Of a stretch of 64,000 nucleotides of DNA, positions 8,495-14,728 are shown piece by piece; the first letter of the stretch is position 1; the number at the start of each line of letters is the position of its first letter. A model generated the notes under the pieces. The model searched no databases and was not told where the DNA came from. It saw only the letters and a program-made list of their open reading frames with translations. This DNA is from VAYN01 sp963702075 (lineage in GTDB: Bacteria; Actinomycetota; Thermoleophilia; Solirubrobacterales; 70-9): NCBI GenBank assembly GCA_963702075.1, contig OY969703.1, forward strand, positions 2,675,615-2,739,614. Reading direction: 5' to 3'. Both the position numbers and the translations under genes were made by a program.

Positions 8495-8731
8495 CTACTC
8501 GGCGGCACCGCCGAGGTTGCCGAGCATCGCCTGTTCGGCCATCCGGATCAGGCCGAGGCCGCTGTGGGGACGCATGTCGCTGCTGCGGACACGAACGTGG
8601 GAGCCGTGCGGGCCGACCACCTCGACGATCGTGCAGACGTCGCCGATTTCGCAGTCCTCGCCGTAGTCGTTCTCGATCGCCTCCATCTGTTCGGCGACGA
8701 CCCGGCCGACCTTGCTCTGGTCAAGCGACAT
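8495..8731 (-). CDS. Conserved-looking small hypothetical protein, 78 aa
   Basis: Starts MSLDQSKVGRVVAEQMEAIE behind a GGAGAAGGGAG ribosome site 6 bases from the ATG. The product is acidic and lacks a signal peptide or membrane segment. Its middle (VCTIVEVVGPHGSHVRVRSS) alternates like a small beta barrel. It lies 40 bases upstream of lysC on the same strand and may be co-transcribed. It is divergent from padR. No family is recognised. Confidence 0.7.
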   Translation of the reverse strand: MSLDQSKVGRVVAEQMEAIENDYGEDCEIGDVCTIVEVVGPHGSHVRVRSSDMRPHSGLGLIRMAEQAMLGNLGGAAE

Positions 8732-8798
8732 CTGTGCTCCCTTCTCCGTCGATCACTGGCTTGCGAAAACTGACCATAGGCGAAGTGATGCATGTCAC

Positions 8799-8826
8799 TT
8801 GACGATATATCGATCTGATATATGGT
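8799..8826 (+). promoter_or_regulatory. padR promoter with overlapping ATATATC-N5-GATATAT operator
   Basis: TTGACG at 8799-8804 and TATGGT at 8821-8826 are spaced 16 bases apart, so transcription would begin at or next to the padR ATG (8833); the transcript may be leaderless, which fits the lack of a ribosome site. The spacer is filled by a perfect inverted repeat at 8805-8811/8817-8823. An inverted copy of TATGGTC lies at 8772-8778. Autoregulation by PadR is inferred. Confidence 0.6.
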
Positions 8827-8832
8827 CGGCTG

Positions 8833-9381
8833 ATGGAGCAGCTCAGCCCGACCGCCTACGTGATTCTCGGCATGGTCCGCAAAGAGCCGCGGTCCGGCTA
8901 CGAGATCAAAGCCCTGGTCGATAACTCGACCCGTTTCTTCTGGGCGGCGAGCTATGGACAGATATACCCCGAGCTGAAGCACCTTTCCGAGGCGGGACTG
9001 ATCATCGGCTCCGACTCCCCCACCGGAGGCCGCCGCCGCACCGTCTACGAGATCACCGCCGACGGCGAGGAGGAGCTGCGGGCCTGGCTGCGGCGGCCGC
9101 CGAAGACCTTCGAGATGCGCGAGGAAGGGCTGCTGAAACTGTTCTTCGCCGACGCGCTGCCGCCCGGCGAGGCGGTGGCGATCGTGCGGGCGATGCGCGC
9201 CCACCGGCTCGAGGTCAACGCGCAGCTGCGTTCGATCGAGGCGCTGAAAGGCGAGATCGACGACCCCTACCCGAAGATCGTACTGCGGGGAGGAATCGAG
9301 TTCACCCAGTGGTTCGCTGACTGGTGCGAGCGGATGGAGGAGGAAATCCTCGCCACCGTCGCCAACGAAAGGAGCAGCTGA
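8833..9381 (+). CDS. PadR family transcriptional regulator
   Basis: 182 residues. The N-terminal winged helix (LSPTAYVILGMV, then GYEIKALVDN and SYGQIYPELKHLSEAGLI) is a clear PadR domain, and the C-terminal part is the helical dimerisation region of the PadR/Vir class. Such repressors commonly control an adjacent efflux pump and respond to its substrates. The stop TGA shares one base with the ATG of the MMPL gene, so regulator and pump are translated together. The palindrome in the promoter is the likely binding site. Confidence 0.93.
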   Translation: MEQLSPTAYVILGMVRKEPRSGYEIKALVDNSTRFFWAASYGQIYPELKHLSEAGLIIGSDSPTGGRRRTVYEITADGEEELRAWLRRPPKTFEMREEGLLKLFFADALPPGEAVAIVRAMRAHRLEVNAQLRSIEALKGEIDDPYPKIVLRGGIEFTQWFADWCERMEEEILATVANERSS

Positions 9382-11516
9382 TGTTCGACTCCCTGGCCAG
9401 GCTTGCCGACGGCAAGGCCCGTCGCATCGCCCTCTTCGCCGCCGCCTTCTTCCTGCTCGCCGGGGCGATTGGCGGCTCCGTTGCCGACCGCCTCGACCCC
9501 TACGGCGCCGACGATCCCGCCACCGAGACGGTGAAGGCGATGGACCGGCTCGAGGGAGCGGGCCTGCGGATGCCGGCAGTGGTCGCTGTAGTCGAAGACG
9601 CCCCGGTCGCGGCGCCGGCGACGCGCCGGCGGGTCGAGGCGCTGGAGGACGAAGTGCGCCACCGAGGCGACGTCGCCTCGGTGGCCGGCTACTACGACAC
9701 CCGCTCCCCCGCCTTCGTCTCCCGCGACGGCGACACCACCTACTTCACGGTCGCCCTGAAGACGACCGCCGACAAGCAGGCCCAGGAAGCTGGCGCCGAC
9801 ATCGCCGACCAGCTTTCGGCTCAGAAGGGCGTCGTGGTCGGCGGTCCGGCAGTCGCCCAGGAGCAAGTCAACAAGCAGGTCGAGAAAGACCTGCAGAAGG
9901 CGGAGATGCTCGCCTTCCCGCTGCTCTTCCTGCTTTCGCTGCTCTTCTTCCGCAGCCTGGTGGCGTCGGTGCTGCCGCTGATGATCGGCGGGCTGGCGAT
10001 CGTCGGCACTTTCCTCATCCTCCGCCTGGCCAGTGAATTCGGCTCGATCTCGATTTTCGCCCTCAACCTGACGACGGCCCTCGGGCTGGGCCTGGCGATC
10101 GATTACAGCCTTTTCATCGTCTCCCGCTATCGCGAGGAGATCGCCAAGGACGGACCCGGGTTGGCGGCGATGCGGCGGGTGTTCGCAACGGCCGGCCGCA
10201 CCGTCTTCTTCTCCTCGCTGACGGTGGCGGCGGCGCTCGCCTCGCTGCTCGTCTTCCCCCAGCGCTTTCTCTACTCGATGGGGCTCGGCGGCGCACTGGT
10301 AGCGCTGTTTGCGGCGTTGATCTCGCTGACCGTGCTGCCGGCGGTGCTGACCCTGCTGGGCAACCGAGTCAACGCCGGCGCGCCGAAGTTCCTCCAGCGC
10401 CGTGCCGAGGCCGACGCGCGTCCCGCCCAGGAGGGCTTCTGGTACCGGCTCTCGCGCTTCGTGATGCGGCGGCCGATCCCGGTCGCGACCGCTTCGGCTT
10501 TGTTCCTGATCGTGCTCGGGCTGCCCTTCCTCGCGATCAAGTTCAACGTCGTCGACCCGACCGTCCTGCCGGAATCGGCGAGCGCACGACAGGCGTACGA
10601 CACCGTCAGCGCACAGTTCCCGCCCTACCACGAGTCCCCGATCTGGATCGACCTCGAAGGCGGTGGTCCGAGCGCGGCGGCGCAACTCACCGCCGAGGTC
10701 GAAAAGGTCGGCGGCGTCGCCGAAGTGCTGCCGCCGCAGCGGCTCGGCGGGGGCATCACCGCCTTGCAGGCGATCTCCGCCAATCCGTTCGCTTCGGAGG
10801 CGAGCAAGGAAACGGTGAAGGCGATCCGCGACCTGCCCGAGCCAGCGGGGACGAGCGTCATGGTCGGCGGCGCCAGCGCCGACTTCGTCGACTTCCAGGC
10901 GAGCCTTTCCAGCCACCTCCCCTATGCGCTGGCGATCGTGATCGCGGCGACGCTGGTGATCCTCTTCCTGATGACCGGCTCGGTGGTGCTGCCGATCAAG
11001 TCGCTGATCATGAACTTCCTCAACCTCAGCGCCGTCTTCGGCCTGCTGGTGCTGATCTTCCAGGACGGTCGGCTCGAAGGCTTCCTCGACTACACCAGCC
11101 CGGGCGCGATCGAGCAGACGATGCCGATCCTGATGTTCGCGATCGCCTTCGGCCTCTCGACCGACTACGCCGTCTTCCTCCTCTCGCGGATCAAGGAGGC
11201 GCGCGACAACGGCGCCTCGGACTCGGAGTCGGTGGCGATGGGCCTGGAGCGGACCGGCCGCATCGTCACCGCCGCCGCGGTTCTGTTCGCGGTGGCGATG
11301 TTCGCCTTCGCCACCTCCCAGATCATCTTCATCAAGGAGAACGGCGTCGGCGTCGCCCTGGCGGTCCTGATCGACGCCAGCATCATCCGCGCCCTCCTCG
11401 TCCCCGCCCTAATGGAGTTGCTCGGCAAGTGGAACTGGTGGGCCCCGCGCCCCCTCCGCCGCCTCCACGAACGCTGGGGAATCAGCGAGTCGACCCCCGT
11501 CCCTCAGCCGCGCTAA
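9381..11516 (+). CDS. MMPL family RND-type exporter
   Basis: 711 residues from the ATG that overlaps the padR stop, behind AAAGGAGC. The topology is duplicated: one helix, an extracytoplasmic loop of about 150 residues, then five to six helices, with the pattern repeated after about residue 370. Each half carries a conserved membrane block, LGLAIDYSLFIVSRYREEI in the first and FGLSTDYAVFLLSRIKEA in the second, where the aspartate-tyrosine pair is the proton relay of MMPL/RND pumps. It likely exports lipids or hydrophobic drugs. The inverted repeat at 11518-11568 follows the stop. Confidence 0.93.
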   Translation: MFDSLARLADGKARRIALFAAAFFLLAGAIGGSVADRLDPYGADDPATETVKAMDRLEGAGLRMPAVVAVVEDAPVAAPATRRRVEALEDEVRHRGDVASVAGYYDTRSPAFVSRDGDTTYFTVALKTTADKQAQEAGADIADQLSAQKGVVVGGPAVAQEQVNKQVEKDLQKAEMLAFPLLFLLSLLFFRSLVASVLPLMIGGLAIVGTFLILRLASEFGSISIFALNLTTALGLGLAIDYSLFIVSRYREEIAKDGPGLAAMRRVFATAGRTVFFSSLTVAAALASLLVFPQRFLYSMGLGGALVALFAALISLTVLPAVLTLLGNRVNAGAPKFLQRRAEADARPAQEGFWYRLSRFVMRRPIPVATASALFLIVLGLPFLAIKFNVVDPTVLPESASARQAYDTVSAQFPPYHESPIWIDLEGGGPSAAAQLTAEVEKVGGVAEVLPPQRLGGGITALQAISANPFASEASKETVKAIRDLPEPAGTSVMVGGASADFVDFQASLSSHLPYALAIVIAATLVILFLMTGSVVLPIKSLIMNFLNLSAVFGLLVLIFQDGRLEGFLDYTSPGAIEQTMPILMFAIAFGLSTDYAVFLLSRIKEARDNGASDSESVAMGLERTGRIVTAAAVLFAVAMFAFATSQIIFIKENGVGVALAVLIDASIIRALLVPALMELLGKWNWWAPRPLRRLHERWGISESTPVPQPR

Positions 11517-11517
11517 G

Positions 11518-11568
11518 CGAACTGCATCAACTTTTCTATCCAGCAGGTGGATAAGTTGATGCAGTTCG
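11518..11568. terminator. Long hairpin between the MMPL gene and the DUF202 gene
   Basis: Outer arms 11518-11533 and 11553-11568 are perfect inverted copies, and an inner TATCCA/TGGATA stem with loop GCAGG makes an almost continuous 21-bp hairpin. It starts one base after the MMPL stop and ends three bases before the next ATG (11572), where it takes the place of a ribosome site. Terminator function is inferred; control of the DUF202 start is an alternative. Confidence 0.7.
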
Positions 11569-11571
11569 GAT

Positions 11572-11955
11572 ATGGACGCCAACGAGCCGATGAGACCGAA
11601 GCCGGATTTCGCGCAGCTGGTCGATGCGAGCCGGCGGACCTACCTGGCCGGCGAGCGGACGCAGCTGGCCTGGTGGCGGACGGGGTTGGCCGCGCTGGCG
11701 GTAGCCATCGGAGTTGGACGCGTGGTCCCGGAGCTGAGCGGCAGCGGCGCTCGCTGGCCGTACGCGCTCGCTGGCGTCGGGTTTGCCCTCTGGGGGATCT
11801 TCGCGATCGCCTGCGGGACCGCCAACCGCGAGGCGATGGAGAAAGCGCTGCGGGAAGGCCGCTTTCACGAGGCCCCCACCTGGCCGCTACGAACGCTCAG
11901 CGTCGCCGGCATCGGCCTCGGACTGCTGACCGCGCTGCTGATCCTGCTCGACTGA
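11572..11955 (+). CDS. DUF202 (YidH-like) membrane protein
   Basis: 127 residues. The block ERTQLAWWRTGLAALAVA is the DUF202 hallmark, and three hydrophobic helices follow (about residues 40-58, 63-84 and 107-126). Function of the family is unknown. No Shine-Dalgarno is visible before either possible start (residue 1 or residue 7), and a long hairpin abuts the first ATG. The gene converges on the MerR-type gene, with only three bases between the stops. Confidence 0.82.
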   Translation: MDANEPMRPKPDFAQLVDASRRTYLAGERTQLAWWRTGLAALAVAIGVGRVVPELSGSGARWPYALAGVGFALWGIFAIACGTANREAMEKALREGRFHEAPTWPLRTLSVAGIGLGLLTALLILLD

Positions 11956-11958
11956 GTC

Positions 11959-12795
11959 TTAAGCGAACTGGGCGGAGCGGCGGCGCAGGTCGGCGTTGAG
12001 CATGCCGGTTACTTCGCTGGGCCGGTCGCCGGCCGAAGGGACGGCGGCGCCGATTAGGCCGTCGGCGCGGAAGCCGTAGAGCGGGGCGACGAAGCCGAGC
12101 TCGCGGATCTTGCGGACGAGGCGGACTGCGCCCTGGGTGTCGGCGCCGGGGCCGCAGAGGACGATCGCGGTCGGGTCGAGGGCGCCGAGGGCGCGGCCGA
12201 GCCGCTCGTCGCCGAGCTCGTTGGAGAGGACGAGGACGCGGAAGCCGGCGCGGCGCAGGGCGAGGTCGAGGGCCTGGGTGTAGACCTCCTCGGCATTCTG
12301 GCCGTGGCTGGAGTCGAGCAGCAGGATCCCGGCCGGACGTGCCGCGGTGGAAGCGAGGCGGCGGGCGCCGTGCAGCCAGCCGGTCGCCCAGCGGGAGGCG
12401 AACTCGAGCTCGGCCTCGCGCTCGGTGTCGGCGGCGAGCTTGTCGATCGCCGGCAGCAGCAGCTCCTCGACCGTGCGCTCCAGCGAGCGCAGCGCCAGGC
12501 TCTCCTCGACCGCGCGGTCGGCGGCGGGCTCATCGAAGCTCTCGAAGGCGGCGAGGAGGCTGTCGTCGCTGGCCGGGGCGGCCTGACGCTGACGGGCCAG
12601 CTCGATCGCCGAGGAGATGTTGCCGGTCTCGGTCAGCGCGTCGCGCAGCGCCTGCAGCTCGACCAGCTCGTAGTTGCGGTGGTTGCCGACCGTGCGCTTC
12701 GGGGTCGGGTAGCCGTAGCGGCGCTCCCAGCTGCGCAGGGTATTGGGGCTCACACCGAGGACTTCGGCGGCGGCGTTGGTTCGGATTCCGGGCAT
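11959..12795 (-). CDS. MerR-type regulator with B12-binding-like C-terminal domain
   Basis: 278 residues. Residues 5-75 form a MerR winged helix (AAAEVLGVSPNTLRSWERRYG). A helical linker leads to a C-terminal Rossmann-like domain resembling the cobalamin domains of CarH/LitR. The usual DxHxxG cobalamin motif is not intact: the equivalent segment reads LLDSSHGQNAEE, and the W-x9-EH motif of CarH is not seen. It may therefore sense another ligand, or only dimerise. It lies downstream of the GGDEF-like gene on the same strand, about 100 bases away. The target is unknown. Confidence 0.8.
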   Translation of the reverse strand: MPGIRTNAAAEVLGVSPNTLRSWERRYGYPTPKRTVGNHRNYELVELQALRDALTETGNISSAIELARQRQAAPASDDSLLAAFESFDEPAADRAVEESLALRSLERTVEELLLPAIDKLAADTEREAELEFASRWATGWLHGARRLASTAARPAGILLLDSSHGQNAEEVYTQALDLALRRAGFRVLVLSNELGDERLGRALGALDPTAIVLCGPGADTQGAVRLVRKIRELGFVAPLYGFRADGLIGAAVPSAGDRPSEVTGMLNADLRRRSAQFA

Positions 12796-12874
12796 CAGGC
12801 TGAAGAGGGGTGGGGTGGACTGCGTGTCAATTCGACAGGCTGCGCCGATTCTCCCACCCTCGGTGAGGCTTTTG

Positions 12875-12896
12875 GACAGATTTACGGGAATCTGTC
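12875..12896. promoter_or_regulatory. GACAGATT-N6-AATCTGTC inverted repeat
   Basis: A perfect 8-bp inverted repeat with a 6-base centre overlaps the stop codon of the GGDEF-like gene and lies about 80 bases upstream of the MerR-type gene start. It could be a terminator for the first or an operator for the second. No T-run follows. Confidence 0.45.
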
Positions 12897-13692
12897 AGCG
12901 ATCTTGCAAGGCGCCAACGCCCACCGGCTGCCCGACGGCGCGCGCCCGCCACATCGCCGCATCGGCCTTATGCAGGAGCTCTTCGGCATCGGTCCCGTGC
13001 TCGGGGCAGGCGACGACACCGGCCGAAACGCAGATCCGCAGCCCCCCCGCCCGCTCGAGCTCGTCAAGTTGTCCCAACAGCCGCTCGCACATCTGCACCC
13101 CTTCGACGGTGCCGATGTTCGGAGCGAGGACACAGAGAGCGTCCTCCTCGAGACGGAAGGCTTCGTCGACGATGCGAATGCTGTCGCGCAGGGCGGCACC
13201 GACGATCGAGAGCACAGTCTCCTGTCCCCCGGCAACGTCGCCGGGCCGAGTCCCAGGACCCGAGGCATCGAAGACCGCCAACCCAAACGGATGCCCATAC
13301 CGCCGGTTCGTCTCCAGCAACTGCTCCAACCTGCGCCGCATATGCCCCGGCCGATAAAGACTCGGCAGTTCTTCCGTCTCCACGGGAGCAACCGCCGCGC
13401 TCCCGTTAGTGGGCGCCTGGGTGACGTTCGCCGGCCCCTCCCCGCTGTGAGGCCGCCGAACGTCACCCAGGCGCCCCCCCGCACCTTGAGCCGCTTCGAC
13501 GGCCGCCGCGGTCACCGACCCGAACTCACCAGCCAACCGCTGGGCGGCGTCGGCAAAACTCCCTCCATTGGTTCCAATCTCCTCGTGCAAGCTCTTGAGA
13601 AGATCGGCGTGCATCGCTGACACCTTGAGAGCGATCCGCCCCGCCGGCGAACCCTCGTCAGCCCCCTGCCCCGCTTTCGACTGGTCTGACAC
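12895..13692 (-). CDS. Degenerate GGDEF-domain protein
   Basis: 265 residues. After an N-terminal helical part and a low-complexity linker, residues 115-260 have the fold signature of a diguanylate cyclase domain: RRRLEQLLETNRRYGHPFGLAVFD near the start, and SAGVVACPEHGTDAEELLHKAD with AMWRAR near the end. The catalytic GG(D/E)EF loop is replaced by a segment reading RLEEDALCVL, so cyclase activity is not expected; it may bind nucleotide or a partner. The linker (about residues 73-94) is encoded by a perfect 20-bp inverted repeat. A 15-base motif 44 bases upstream recurs before the HD-GYP gene. Confidence 0.8.
   Translation of the reverse strand: MSDQSKAGQGADEGSPAGRIALKVSAMHADLLKSLHEEIGTNGGSFADAAQRLAGEFGSVTAAAVEAAQGAGGRLGDVRRPHSGEGPANVTQAPTNGSAAVAPVETEELPSLYRPGHMRRRLEQLLETNRRYGHPFGLAVFDASGPGTRPGDVAGGQETVLSIVGAALRDSIRIVDEAFRLEEDALCVLAPNIGTVEGVQMCERLLGQLDELERAGGLRICVSAGVVACPEHGTDAEELLHKADAAMWRARAVGQPVGVGALQDR
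13411..13476. repeat. In-frame palindromic element with 20-bp arms, loop family 1
   Basis: Arms 13411-13430 and 13457-13476 are perfect inverted copies. The 26-base centre contains CCGGCCCCTCCCCGCTGT at 13431-13448 and an inner CGGCC/GGCCG stem. It lies in the linker of the GGDEF-like gene and preserves the frame. The same 18-base core, with one difference, forms the centre of the element at 54647-54713, which also has 20-bp arms of unrelated sequence. Confidence 0.85.
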
Positions 13693-13735
13693 GGAATGAC
13701 CTTGTCGAAACCAACGGACGCAGGTTCGTCAAAAG

Positions 13736-13750
13736 TCCGCTATTTGCGAA
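13736..13750 (-). promoter_or_regulatory. 15-base motif upstream of the GGDEF-like gene
   Basis: On the minus strand the sequence TTCGCAAATAGCGGA lies 44 bases before the start of the GGDEF-like gene. An identical copy is upstream of the HD-GYP gene at 31810-31824, in the same orientation relative to its gene. It may be a regulator binding site shared by the two genes. Confidence 0.55.
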
Positions 13751-13784
13751 ACGATGGTCGTCCAGGACGGATGTCCGGTGCCGC

Positions 13785-14384
13785 TTATTCCAGGCTTCTT
13801 CGCCCGGCGAGGGCCTTGCCGAGCGTGACCTCGTCGGCGTGCTCGAGGTCGGCCCCGACCGGCAGTCCGCTGGCGAGCCGGGTCACCGTCACCTGGCCGC
13901 GCAACAGGTCGGCGATGTGGAGGGCGGTCGCCTCGCCGGTGGTGGTCGGGTTGGTCGCCAGCACCACCTCGCCGATGCCACCGCGCTCGACCCGCCGCTG
14001 CAGCTCGCCGATCTTCAGGTCTTCGGCGTCGACCCCGTCGATCGGCGACAGCGCACCGCCGAGCACGTGGTAGAGGCCGCGGTATTCGTGGGTGCGCTCG
14101 ATCGGGATCACGTCGGCGGGCTCCTCGACCACGCAGATCGAGGCCCGGTCGCGGTTCTGGTCGGCGCAGATCCGGCAGAGCGGACCCTCGGCGAGGTTGA
14201 AGCATTCCTCGCAGAGGCCGACCTTCTCCTTCACTTCGCGGATCGCGTCGCCAAGCGCGAAGGCCTCGTCGTCGGGCGCGCGCAGGAGGTGGAAGGCGAG
14301 GCGCTCAGCCGTGCGCCGGCCGATGCCCGGCAGGCGCGAGAGCTCGGCGACCAGCCGAGCCAGCGGTGCCGGGCCCTCGCTCAA
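13785..14384 (-). CDS. recR: Recombination mediator RecR
   Basis: 199 residues, typical length. The order of parts is standard: helix-hairpin-helix (SRLPGIGRRTAERLAFHLL), a four-cysteine zinc finger (CEECFNL and CRIC), then a Toprim domain (ICVVEEPADVIPIERTHEYRG). RecR helps load RecA on single-stranded DNA with RecF and RecO. The ATG overlaps the stop of ybaB by ATGA, and dnaX lies upstream: the widely conserved dnaX-ybaB-recR operon. Confidence 0.97.
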   Translation of the reverse strand: MSEGPAPLARLVAELSRLPGIGRRTAERLAFHLLRAPDDEAFALGDAIREVKEKVGLCEECFNLAEGPLCRICADQNRDRASICVVEEPADVIPIERTHEYRGLYHVLGGALSPIDGVDAEDLKIGELQRRVERGGIGEVVLATNPTTTGEATALHIADLLRGQVTVTRLASGLPVGADLEHADEVTLGKALAGRRSLE

Positions 14385-14728
14385 CCTCCCAGCATCCCGC
14401 CGAGACCGCCGAGGTCGTCGCCGGCAATCCCGCCCATCTTCGAGCTGGCGAGCTCCTGGGCGGCGCGCAGCCCCTCGTTGACGGCGGCCTGCACCATCTC
14501 CTGAAGCATCTCCGCCTCCTCGGGGTCGATCGCCTCCGGGTCGATGACGATCTCGCGCAGGGTCAGGTCGCCGCCCATCTTGACTTTGACCATGCCGCCG
14601 CCGGCGCTCGCCTCGACGACCTCGTCTTTCAGTTTCTCCTGCGCCTCCATCATCTCGGCCTGCATCTGCTGGGCCTGTTTCATCAGGCCCTGGATGTCAA
14701 AGCCTCCGGGTCCGCCTCCTCGCGCCAC
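14381..14728 (-). CDS. YbaB/EbfC family nucleoid-associated protein
   Basis: 115 residues with the family core LMKQAQQMQAEMMEAQEKL, then the beta strands around VKVKMGGDLTLREIVIDPEA, and a Gly/Met-rich tail. These small dimers bind DNA and are almost always encoded between dnaX and recR, as here. It starts one base after the dnaX stop and overlaps recR by four bases, so all three are coupled. Confidence 0.95.
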   Translation of the reverse strand: MARGGGPGGFDIQGLMKQAQQMQAEMMEAQEKLKDEVVEASAGGGMVKVKMGGDLTLREIVIDPEAIDPEEAEMLQEMVQAAVNEGLRAAQELASSKMGGIAGDDLGGLGGMLGG

